Assembly: GCA_903854075.1 (NCBI GenBank)
Contig: CAINVI010000111.1
Span: 1 to 17,304, forward strand
Origin: Candidatus Pollutiaquabacter sp.
Lineage (GTDB): Bacteria; Bacteroidota; Bacteroidia; AKYH767-A; 2013-40CM-41-45
DNA: 17,304 bases
Direction: 5' to 3'
This document shows positions 1-6,881 of the stretch, piece after piece. Both the position numbers and the translations under genes were made by a program. Under the pieces are notes generated by a model. It worked only from the letters and a program-made list of their open reading frames with translations, was not told the DNA's origin and did not search any database. Each line of letters opens with the position of its first letter. The stretch's first letter is position 1.

Positions 1-379
1 CCTCCGTATCGGTATCGCTACGGAATTCATGGCCACGTTTTTCCAACTCTGCTTTTATGGAGGAATAGTTTTCGATGATACCGTTGTGTATCATCGCGAA
101 ACGGCTGTTCTGCGAGTAGTGCGGATGCGCATTGCGGTCGTTGGGCTCCCCGTGTGTAGCCCAGCGCGTATGTCCCATTCCGATATGGCCTTTGATATCC
201 TGATCTTTCGCAAACGCGTGAAGGTCGCTCACCTTTCCGGCTTTCTTGTATACTTTAAGATCTCCGTTGAGTATGGCAATTCCAGCACTGTCGTAACCGC
301 GGTATTCCAGGCGCTGAAGGCCTTTAATGAGAATAGGATAGACGTCTCGTGAGCCGATATAGGCAACAATTCCGCACAT
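1..379 (-). CDS. glmS: Glutamine--fructose-6-phosphate aminotransferase (isomerizing), N-terminal part, cut by window edge
   Basis: GlmS converts fructose-6-phosphate and glutamine into glucosamine-6-phosphate, the entry step to UDP-GlcNAc for peptidoglycan and glycans, in the cytoplasm. Reading the minus strand from the ATG at 379 gives MCGIVAYIGSRDVYPILIKG, so Cys2 becomes the N-terminal nucleophile of the Ntn-type glutaminase domain once Met1 is removed. Further glutaminase motifs follow in order: LEYRGYDSAGIA, TRWATHGEPNDRNAHPH and HNGIIENY. About 126 codons are visible out of roughly 610 usual for the family; the sugar isomerase (SIS) domains lie beyond the left edge. The start lies 18 nt after the stop of the DUF4270 gene on the same strand, so co-transcription is likely. 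No frameshift is visible. The identification is firm; only the missing part is unknown. Confidence 0.96.
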   Translation of the reverse strand, partial: MCGIVAYIGSRDVYPILIKGLQRLEYRGYDSAGIAILNGDLKVYKKAGKVSDLHAFAKDQDIKGHIGMGHTRWATHGEPNDRNAHPHYSQNSRFAMIHNGIIENYSSIKAELEKRGHEFRSDTDTE

Positions 380-397
380 GGTGTAAAAAAATGAAGA

Positions 398-1768
398 TTA
401 GTATAATCGCGTATAGTACAAGTTCAGTTTCATCGGATTGGCCTGGCTTTTGCCACTGCTAATGATAGCACGGCTGGCCTGAATCGATGAACCTGATACG
501 ACAAGATAGTAGCCATAGTTACCCCGAACCCCGGAAAGCACCTGATTCAAATGACGTGTCAGGTTAAAGGTGTAGGTACGGCTGTCGAGGGAGCCGCCGA
601 AAAAGCTGCCGGCTTCAAAATAATCGGCAGGAAATGAAGTGGTTACGCCGTCTTCGTTGATGGCTACGATCAGTAGACTGGACGGTGCCGGATATGGGCT
701 GGTGGTACCATCCGTCAGCGTCACTTTAAGTTCTGCACGATTAAGGATGATGTTGCCGGAATCTTTGAGGTGCTCAAAATAGGGCAGTTCGAAACGTGTC
801 TTTAAACCGGCCATTCCCTGGAGGCAAGTGACGGTGTCGGCGTAGGTAGAATCCTGTAGATGATTACCCGCCGGAAATCCGGTATAGTCGTGGGTAAAAA
901 AATTGGATTTAGCCCCGGTAAGTACCCACGAATAATTCTTGGCGGCATTCGCCGTATCGTGATAGTACAGCGTCATGCGCGCATTGAACAGATCGAAATA
1001 ACTGATGCAGCCTTGACCGGTTGCGGTAGCTTCATCGATCGATAATTTAATGCCTTTGAAATATTGTCGCCAGGCTTCGTTGCTTTGGAAGGTCGTACTG
1101 CCGTTGAGTGCAATCAGACTGTCGGCCAGCACAAGATCAAGTGGAATACGGATCTGCGGGGCCACGGTATCCGAGTCGATAACGACCGTTGTGTTGGGCA
1201 TGGGCATGAACGACAATGTTCCGAGTGGCGTACTTTCTGTGGTAAAGGTTCGGTTGCTGAAGTAATTACTGTCGGCCGACATACTTTCGGTGAGCCGGAA
1301 TACCCGGATGACTTGCTGCGTATTGGTATCGCCGTAAAAGCCTTTGTAAAAAAGCTTAAGTACCAGGGAATCGGTGACTTGATGCGTGCTGAAATTCGGG
1401 GTACCCTGAAGTAGAACTTCAGAATAACATTCTGCATTCGATTTACCAAAGTAAGGGTCGATATAACTGCCGATCAGCTGTGCGGAAAGTTCATCGGAAC
1501 GCAAGGAATCTTCGCGTACAGTACGCGTAGTGATGGTCATTGTATCACTGTACGTCATCCCCAACGCATCAGAGGCGGGGAGGACTTCCAGTCCCAACTC
1601 GTCCGGATCTTTACAGCCGGTGCTATTGATGGCCAACGCGAGAAGGCAAACCAACGCCAAGCGATCCCGGAGGCGAGACCAGTTGGAGGTTGAAATGCTA
1701 AGGTTGTTTTGCGGAAAAAGGCGATTGAAACGTCCGGGTGTTCCGTCACCCGATGAAGTATTGGTCAT
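398..1768 (-). CDS. DUF4270 family surface lipoprotein
   Basis: Function is unknown; DUF4270 proteins are lipoproteins restricted largely to Bacteroidota. I chose the ATG at 1768, which gives 456 aa and starts 4 nt after the upstream stop codon. The open frame extends to 1831, but that start would overlap the upstream gene by about 60 nt. From this start there is a 30-odd-residue polar lead, a hydrophobic segment (LALVCLLALAI) and a lipobox ending STGC with Cys52. The residues after the cysteine are KDPDE, which resembles the acidic lipoprotein export signal that sends Bacteroidota lipoproteins to the cell surface. The next region has the family pattern: GLEVLPASD, a DTMTITT-like segment, EDSL, then IGSYIDPYFG followed by AECYSEVLL. 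The rest looks beta-rich, with no catalytic motif I recognise. The unusually long lead before the hydrophobic core leaves the exact start slightly open. Family call is confident; surface exposure is inferred. Confidence 0.85.
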   Translation of the reverse strand: MTNTSSGDGTPGRFNRLFPQNNLSISTSNWSRLRDRLALVCLLALAINSTGCKDPDELGLEVLPASDALGMTYSDTMTITTRTVREDSLRSDELSAQLIGSYIDPYFGKSNAECYSEVLLQGTPNFSTHQVTDSLVLKLFYKGFYGDTNTQQVIRVFRLTESMSADSNYFSNRTFTTESTPLGTLSFMPMPNTTVVIDSDTVAPQIRIPLDLVLADSLIALNGSTTFQSNEAWRQYFKGIKLSIDEATATGQGCISYFDLFNARMTLYYHDTANAAKNYSWVLTGAKSNFFTHDYTGFPAGNHLQDSTYADTVTCLQGMAGLKTRFELPYFEHLKDSGNIILNRAELKVTLTDGTTSPYPAPSSLLIVAINEDGVTTSFPADYFEAGSFFGGSLDSRTYTFNLTRHLNQVLSGVRGNYGYYLVVSGSSIQASRAIISSGKSQANPMKLNLYYTRLY

Positions 1769-1772
1769 CGTA

Positions 1773-2609
1773 TCATTCAGCCAAAGCGGGCTCTTGCTGG
1801 AGAATCTCGTCGTAAAAATCGGAACAGGCACTCACAAAGGTACCATCTTCGTCGAATGGCTGGAAATTCAGCACAGGTTTATTCGCTTTTTTCAGATAAG
1901 TATCGATAGCTGCGTTTTTGCCTTCACAACCGCGAATAACGCCGTCGCTAAGTTTCATGGCTGCCAGGTGGATGGCTTCCATGGTGGTGTCTTTGTACAA
2001 CTTCATGTCGTCAGCGGTCACACCGTCCATTTTCAACTTTTTGGTAAAGTTTGGACTAAATGTTTCTTCCATATCCTGTAGATAAGAAGAGTAAACGACG
2101 CGGGAATTCTTGAACATCGGCTCATCTTTGTAGCCGGTCTTGACGAAGAACGGAATCATCGACGTCATCCAGCCGTGACAGTGAATGACATCGGGCGACC
2201 AGCCGAGTTTCTTCACGGTTTCAAGTACGCCCCGACAAAAGAATACCATGCGGTCTTCGTTGTCTTTGTAAAATTTCTTTTTAGCGTCGCGGAATACCAT
2301 CTTGCGCTGGAAGTACTCTTCATTATCAATGAAGTAGACCTGCATACGAGCGCTTTGGATGGAAGCGACTTTAATAATAAGAGGATGGTCGCTGTCGTCA
2401 ATGATCAAGTTCATGCCCGACAAGCGGATGACTTCATGAAGCTGATTGCGACGTTCGTTGATCAGTCCGAATCGTGGCATGAACGTCCGGATCTCTTTTC
2501 CCTTTTCCTGGATGCCTTGCGGCAATTTCCGGGCAATGTTTCCCACTTCAGAATGTTCAAGGAAGGGCACAATTTCTTGTGAAACGAACAATATTTTAGC
2601 GTTCTTCAT
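1773..2609 (-). CDS. Glycogen/starch synthase-like protein, N-terminal GT5 domain only
   Basis: The 278-residue protein matches the N-terminal Rossmann half of GT5 glycogen/starch synthases (Glyco_transf_5). It opens with KILFVSQEIVPF, where the family has the strand leading to the ADP-glucose binding loop. Around 138-148 it has SPDVIHCHGW, the counterpart of the family DIIHxHDW segment, and around 171-180 VVYSSYLQDM at the position of the usual THN..YQG loop. Full enzymes are about 470-480 aa and carry a second Rossmann half with the catalytic glutamate; that half is absent. The KxGGLGD signature loop after the first strand is also lost: here it reads EHSEVGNIA. The gene ends cleanly and is followed at 4 nt by the next gene, so this looks like a settled short form and not a fresh truncation. 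From memory, such short proteins recur in Bacteroidota near panC. Glucan synthase activity is doubtful; a regulatory or binding role is possible. Confidence 0.82.
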   Translation of the reverse strand: MKNAKILFVSQEIVPFLEHSEVGNIARKLPQGIQEKGKEIRTFMPRFGLINERRNQLHEVIRLSGMNLIIDDSDHPLIIKVASIQSARMQVYFIDNEEYFQRKMVFRDAKKKFYKDNEDRMVFFCRGVLETVKKLGWSPDVIHCHGWMTSMIPFFVKTGYKDEPMFKNSRVVYSSYLQDMEETFSPNFTKKLKMDGVTADDMKLYKDTTMEAIHLAAMKLSDGVIRGCEGKNAAIDTYLKKANKPVLNFQPFDEDGTFVSACSDFYDEILQQEPALAE

Positions 2610-2635
2610 CCGGTATTTTGCTTAGAACTAGAATA

Positions 2636-2667
2636 CAAAGATACTAATAATAAAACAATGCTTCAAA
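2636..2667 (-). promoter_or_regulatory. Bacteroidota-type promoter of the GT5-like/DUF4270/glmS operon
   Basis: On the minus strand TTTG (2667-2664) is followed by exactly 20 nt and then TATCTTTG (2643-2636). This fits the Bacteroidota sigma-ABfr consensus of TTTG at -33 and TAnnTTTG at -7 with about 19-20 nt between. Transcription would begin near 2629, leaving a leader of about 20 nt before the ATG at 2609. The match in both boxes and spacing is seen directly; activity is inferred. Confidence 0.65.
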
Positions 2668-2810
2668 TACACAACAGGCGCGCAACTTTTTTTAGCCATT
2701 TTTATGCTAAAATCGCCTCTTGTTGTATTTAATACGCTGAAAATCAAGGGTAATCTAATATTGTTAAAATGGTTGTTTAATCTAATAAATGATAATAAAT
2801 AAAAGAGAAT
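2644..2810. other. AT-rich divergent intergenic region
   Basis: The spacer between the divergent GT5-like and panC starts is much richer in A and T than the flanking genes. On the panC side I see a 10-nt direct repeat, TAATCTAATA, at 2751-2760 and 2778-2787, 27 nt apart start to start. I see no exact TAnnTTTG box on the plus strand; the nearest weak candidate is around 2783-2791. AAAAGAGAAT directly before the panC ATG may serve as a weak ribosome binding site. An open frame on the minus strand through this stretch is not credible as a gene. Confidence 0.4.
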
Positions 2811-3674
2811 ATGGAGTTTTTTGATAATGCTGAATACCTCGCGGAGGAAATTGAGTTTGCCAGAGAGCAGGGCATGACGATTGGATTTGTACCCACCATG
2901 GGCGCTTTGCACGACGGTCATTTGTCGCTAATCCGCCGCTCAAAAAGTGAAACGGGTTATACCGTAGCGTCCATTTTTGTCAATCCTACGCAGTTCAATA
3001 ATGCCGATGACCTCAAGTTTTATCCGCGCACGCCGGATGCGGACATCCGCTTGCTGGAAAAGGAGGCAACCGACCTCTTGTTTGCTCCTGCTGAATCGGA
3101 AATTTATCCGGACGAAAAATCCCGCACCACATTTCCGCAGGTCAACCTGGGCGCGCTCGATAGAGTCATGGAAGCGGCGCATCGCCCGGGACATTTCCGG
3201 GGCGTTATGCAGGTAGTGCACCGTCTCTTCGATATTGTTAAGCCCGATGTGGCCTACTTCGGAGAGAAGGATTACCAGCAACTGGCCGTTATCCGCACGA
3301 TGGTCGATCAGCTCGATCTTCCGGTGCAAATCATCGGTTGTCCTACGCGTCGTGAGTCCGATGGACTGGCTATGAGTTCCCGAAATCTTCGTCTTGCCAA
3401 GCACGAGCGAAAAGAAGCAGCGGTGATACACCGTGCACTACAGTTTGTTCGCAACCACTGGCAGAAATATTCCGTCTCCCAGCTGATTGATGAAGCCATC
3501 CGCATGATTGAAGGTAGCGGCATGATTAAAGTGGAGTACTTACAATTGGTCGATGCGGCAACCTTGCAGCGCGTAGAATCCATTGATGACGCAGCGCATA
3601 TCCGTTGCTTTGTTGCTGCGACTATCGGAAAGGTACGCTTGATCGATAACGAGATCGTTCGACTTCGCGGTTGA
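2811..3674 (+). CDS. panC: Pantoate--beta-alanine ligase (pantothenate synthetase)
   Basis: PanC joins pantoate and beta-alanine using ATP through a pantoyl-adenylate, giving pantothenate for coenzyme A, in the cytoplasm. The 287 residues match the usual 280-290. The family motifs are all present: GFVPTMGALHDGHLSL near 25-40, with His34 and His37 forming the HIGH-type ATP site; SIFVNPTQF near 54-62; AYFGEKDYQQL near 148-158; and SDGLAMSSRN near 183-192, the KMSKS-like loop. The ATG at 2811 places the HxGH motif at the same residue numbers as in E. coli PanC. It is the first gene of a compact plus-strand run, 13 nt before the GT4 gene. The neighbouring genes have no obvious link to pantothenate synthesis and panB/panD are not here. 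Confidence 0.97.
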   Translation: MEFFDNAEYLAEEIEFAREQGMTIGFVPTMGALHDGHLSLIRRSKSETGYTVASIFVNPTQFNNADDLKFYPRTPDADIRLLEKEATDLLFAPAESEIYPDEKSRTTFPQVNLGALDRVMEAAHRPGHFRGVMQVVHRLFDIVKPDVAYFGEKDYQQLAVIRTMVDQLDLPVQIIGCPTRRESDGLAMSSRNLRLAKHERKEAAVIHRALQFVRNHWQKYSVSQLIDEAIRMIEGSGMIKVEYLQLVDAATLQRVESIDDAAHIRCFVAATIGKVRLIDNEIVRLRG

Positions 3675-3687
3675 TGCAATATCCTTC

Positions 3688-4746
3688 ATGAAACGATTGC
3701 TGATCGTCGGAAGCGCCGGATCCGCAGTACAAAAGTACTGTGACCTGATCGATGGTGCCTTCGACGAAATCCGGCTAGTGGCCGGCCAAACGGTTACCGG
3801 AGAAATACGGGTGCCGTATCAGCAACTGGATTTTTCTTTTCGTAAACTTTCTAATCACTGGAAAACAGTGGCTGCGCTCCGGCGCATCATCCGTGAATTC
3901 CGTCCCGATATCATTCACGTACATCAGGCGAATTCCTACGCTTACTTCACGGCCCGTGCCGTACAGGGATTGTCCATTCCACTTGTCATCACGGCGTGGG
4001 GAAGCGATATCTTGTTGGCGCCTTCACGAAGCTGGTTGATCCGCCGTTTACTTCGTTATGCTCTTCAACGCGCTGATGCTATTACCAGTGTCGCCGGATT
4101 CATGGTGCCGGTCATCCGTCATCTTGCCAGTGATTCAAAAAGAGAAGTAATGGTTTCTTCCTTAGGTGTTGTGTTGGAGAAAGTACCGGCGGAGAAAGAG
4201 AATATCATCTACAGCAATCGGCTTCATAAATCACTTTACCGGATTGATAAAGTGATCAGTGCCTTTGAGCAGTTTGCTATACATAAACAATATCAAGATT
4301 GGCGATTGGTCATCGCAGGTACCGGTCCGGAAACGGATAATTTGAAACGACAAGCTGCAGCGACACCAGTGAACGACCGGGTTGATTTTACGGGTTGGGT
4401 GGATTCGGCCACCAATGCCCAATGGTACTCCAAAGCAAAACTCTACATTTCCATTCCCGAAAGCGATGGCGCACCAATCAGCTTGCTCGAAGCGATGCGC
4501 TGTGGCGCAGTGCCTGTGGTTTCGGATTTACCGGCCAACCGTGAATGGATCACTTCAGGTGAAAACGGTTTGCTGGTCAATGATTTTACTACACCGTTTC
4601 TTGCGGAGGCACTTCAGTTGGATCAGCAACGTGTTGCCATGAAAAATACTAAACTCATCAATGAACGAGCCGATGCAAAAGTGTGCCGGGAAAAGTTTTT
4701 AGCATTGTATGCTACGGTTAGTAAGAATGAAACGCCTGTAAAATAG
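3688..4746 (+). CDS. GT4-family glycosyltransferase
   Basis: A retaining glycosyltransferase of the GT-B fold; donor and acceptor sugars cannot be told from sequence. The 352-residue protein begins with KRLLIVGSAG, the first strand of the N-terminal domain, then has FRPDIIHVHQANSYAYF (about 71-87) and ITAWGSDIL (about 101-109), typical of GT4 enzymes. The C-terminal domain shows YSNRLHKSLYRID (about 175-187), WRLVIAGTGPE (205-215), VDFTGWV (232-238) and the donor-site segment SDGAPISLLEAM, in which Asp260 and Glu268 form the E-x7-E-type pair with Asp in the first position, a common variant. The C-terminal part ends with GENGLLV. No signal peptide is seen, so it acts at the cytoplasmic face. 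It lies 13 nt after panC and 12 nt before the SDR gene. A role in capsule, LPS or exopolysaccharide synthesis is likely but not shown. Confidence 0.9.
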   Translation: MKRLLIVGSAGSAVQKYCDLIDGAFDEIRLVAGQTVTGEIRVPYQQLDFSFRKLSNHWKTVAALRRIIREFRPDIIHVHQANSYAYFTARAVQGLSIPLVITAWGSDILLAPSRSWLIRRLLRYALQRADAITSVAGFMVPVIRHLASDSKREVMVSSLGVVLEKVPAEKENIIYSNRLHKSLYRIDKVISAFEQFAIHKQYQDWRLVIAGTGPETDNLKRQAAATPVNDRVDFTGWVDSATNAQWYSKAKLYISIPESDGAPISLLEAMRCGAVPVVSDLPANREWITSGENGLLVNDFTTPFLAEALQLDQQRVAMKNTKLINERADAKVCREKFLALYATVSKNETPVK

Positions 4747-4758
4747 AACAAAGACTAA

Positions 4759-5538
4759 ATGAAAAAATATACATTGATCACCGGTGCATCTGCCGGCATC
4801 GGTTGGGAGTTGGCACGTGTTGCCGCAGCTCAAGGAAATCACCTGGTGCTTGTCGCCCGTCGTCGCGAGCGACTTCAACAGCTCGCGGAGGAATTGAAAT
4901 CTCAGTACAATGTGGAAGTTATTGTTCTGGCTAGCGATTTAACGGATCAAAATGCCGCAACAGCAATTTTTGATTTTTGCCAGCGTGAAAAATTACAGGT
5001 GCAGCACCTTGTCAATAACGCCGGTTTGGGAGACCTTGGATTTTTTTCGGAGGCGGAGGTCGGCAAGCAATGTGAAATGATACAGGTGAATATCACTGCA
5101 CTGACCTTATTGACTCGTCTTTTCCTTCCTTCGATGTTAGCAGCAGGATACGGGCGCATTCTGAATATCGCTTCTGTTGCAGCTTTTCAGCCCGGGCCGC
5201 TGATGGCGGTGTATTACGCGACGAAATCTTACGTACTGCATTTCAGTGAAGCTATCGCGAACGAGTTGGAAAAATCCGGCGTTACGGTAACAGTGGCATG
5301 TCCGGGCCCAACAGAAAGCGAATTCAAATTCGTAGCTCACATGGAGGAAAGCGGACTCATGAAAAACCGGAAGAATCCATCCTCACGTGAAGTGGCAGCA
5401 TTTAGTTACGCTGCCATGATGAAAGGGAAAAGAGTGGCTATCCACGGACTACAATACCGGATAATGGTATTCATGGCACGGTTCTCTCCTCGATCATGGA
5501 CCGCACGAATCGCCCGGTTTATGAACGCGCCGCGCTAG
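4759..5538 (+). CDS. Short-chain dehydrogenase/reductase (classical SDR)
   Basis: An NAD(P)-dependent oxidoreductase of 259 aa, the normal size for classical SDRs. The cofactor motif TGASAGIG lies at 8-15, NNAG at 86-89, the structural Asn at 111 and the catalytic Ser at 139 (NIASVAAF); Tyr152 and Lys156 form YxxxK. The basic stretch VARRRERL after the second strand suggests NADP(H) preference. Overall it resembles the DltE/YqjQ-like subgroup (COG0300) of uncharacterised SDRs, with a C-terminal part lacking a membrane segment. The substrate is unknown. It is the last gene of the panC run, 12 nt after the glycosyltransferase, and converges on the cysteine desulfurase; the 76-nt gap between them holds no clear terminator. 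Confidence 0.93.
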   Translation: MKKYTLITGASAGIGWELARVAAAQGNHLVLVARRRERLQQLAEELKSQYNVEVIVLASDLTDQNAATAIFDFCQREKLQVQHLVNNAGLGDLGFFSEAEVGKQCEMIQVNITALTLLTRLFLPSMLAAGYGRILNIASVAAFQPGPLMAVYYATKSYVLHFSEAIANELEKSGVTVTVACPGPTESEFKFVAHMEESGLMKNRKNPSSREVAAFSYAAMMKGKRVAIHGLQYRIMVFMARFSPRSWTARIARFMNAPR

Positions 5539-5614
5539 TCAAGTAAGTCGCGAATTAATTCACCGCTTTTCGAGTGCGCGTTGCTGGTAAGTCAACCGGT
5601 CGCCGAGCAAGCTA

Positions 5615-6760
5615 TTAATTATTTTCCTCGAGTGCCTTTCGAAAAATAGCAATCGTCCGCACAATTTCTTCTTCCGTAGTCAACTTCCCCAAGGAAAAGC
5701 GCAGGGAGGAGTATGCTGCTTCGTCTGAAATACCCATCGCCCGCAATACAGGTGAAGGTTCAGGTAACGCGGAGGTGCATGCACTTCCTGTCGAAATAGC
5801 TACTTCGTGTATTTTTCGGATCAGTGTTGCGGATGGATGTCCGTGAAAACAGAGATTAGTCGTGTTTGGCAAGCGGAATTTAGTATTGCCGTTAACCGTA
5901 ATCTGTCCAAAATCGAGCAGACATTGTTCCAGTTGAGTACGAAGCACTGAAATGCGTTGTGCATCGCTCCACCAGTCGTTCAACGCAATTTCTGCTGCGG
6001 CCCCCATACCAACAATTCCGGGCACATTTAAAGTGCCGCTCCGGCGATTATTTTCATGTCCGCCACCAACGATTTGTGCGTGGAGCAGAACACGCGGATC
6101 TTTTCTTCTTATATAAAGCGCGCCTACACCTTTTGGTCCGTAGAATTTGTGAGCAGACAAGCAGCAAAGATCGATTCCTTCTTCTTCGACATCAAGGCGC
6201 AGTTTTCCGATCGCTTGTGTGGTGTCAGAAAAAAAGAAAGCGCCGTGTTGATGCGCGATGGTGGAAATATCACGCAGGGGTTGCACAACGCCTGTTTCAT
6301 TATTCGCCATCATTACTGCAACCAAGAGCGTTTTTTCATTTACAGCGGCACGTAATTCATCCAGCGAAATCATACCATCCGGCATTACCGGCAAATAAGT
6401 TACCCGCGCGCCTAATTGTTCAAGCTGGCGGCAGGTATCCAGCATAGCTTTGTGTTCGGTAGTTGCAGTTACAATATGATCCCGTTGGTGACGATATACT
6501 TCAAAGGTTCCTTTTATGGCGAGATTAATAGCTTCTGTTGCGCCCGAAGTAAAGATGATTTCATTTAGCGATGCACCGATGAGCGCAGCGATCTGTTCGC
6601 GACCTTTCTCCACCGCCGCATCAGCCGTCCATCCCCACGGGTGAGTTTTACTGGAAGCATTCCCGAATTTTTCTGAAAAATAAGGCAGCATTTGTTCCAG
6701 CGCATCAGGATGTACCGGCGTGGTAGAGTTATAATCGAGGTAGATGGGCTTGACTTCCAT
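5615..6760 (-). CDS. Cysteine desulfurase, group I (IscS/NifS type)
   Basis: A PLP enzyme that takes sulfur from cysteine, leaving alanine and a persulfide used for Fe-S clusters, tRNA thiolation and other sulfur transfers. The 381 residues carry YLDYNSTTP at 7-15, TSGATEAINLA at 71-81, His103 (TTEHKA) stacking on PLP, MANNETG at 151-157, Asp179 and Gln182 (SDTTQ), the Schiff-base Lys205 in SAHKFYGPKG, and the active Cys328 in STGSACTS on the long loop of group I enzymes. These numbers fall within one or two residues of E. coli IscS (His104, Asp180, Gln183, Lys206, Cys328). No IscU, IscR or SUF genes are next to it, so the specific partner is unknown; I leave out a gene symbol because iscS and nifS cannot be separated here. 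It is divergent from the TDO gene across 121 nt. Confidence 0.95.
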   Translation of the reverse strand: MEVKPIYLDYNSTTPVHPDALEQMLPYFSEKFGNASSKTHPWGWTADAAVEKGREQIAALIGASLNEIIFTSGATEAINLAIKGTFEVYRHQRDHIVTATTEHKAMLDTCRQLEQLGARVTYLPVMPDGMISLDELRAAVNEKTLLVAVMMANNETGVVQPLRDISTIAHQHGAFFFSDTTQAIGKLRLDVEEEGIDLCCLSAHKFYGPKGVGALYIRRKDPRVLLHAQIVGGGHENNRRSGTLNVPGIVGMGAAAEIALNDWWSDAQRISVLRTQLEQCLLDFGQITVNGNTKFRLPNTTNLCFHGHPSATLIRKIHEVAISTGSACTSALPEPSPVLRAMGISDEAAYSSLRFSLGKLTTEEEIVRTIAIFRKALEENN

Positions 6761-6881
6761 TTTGGTGTAATTTCTGAACTAAATCGATAGGATTTACATG
6801 GCAGTAGAGGAGAAATATCAGTGGAAATCACCAGCAGGTCAGGGTAAGTAATGAGCCACTTTTTTCCGACCTTTACTGCCG

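Noticed and set aside
29..352. 107-codon plus-strand open frame at the left edge
   Set aside because: It lies opposite the glmS reading frame, whose translation has unmistakable glutaminase motifs; it is a shadow frame.
1113..1449. Possible frameshift or second gene inside the DUF4270 gene
   Set aside because: The main frame is continuous over the whole protein with the expected lipobox and family motifs; alternative frames there are shadows.
2628..2921. 97-codon minus-strand open frame across the panC promoter region
   Set aside because: It overlaps the panC start and the operon promoter, is low in complexity, and shows no recognisable motif.
5539..5614. Terminator between the convergent SDR and cysteine desulfurase genes
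   Set aside because: I see only a short GAATTAATTC palindrome with no GC stem and no T run.
6798..6880. GGCAGTA / TACTGCC inverted pair in the desulfurase-TDO spacer
   Set aside because: Only 7 bp, with arms about 75 nt apart; such a pair is readily found by chance.
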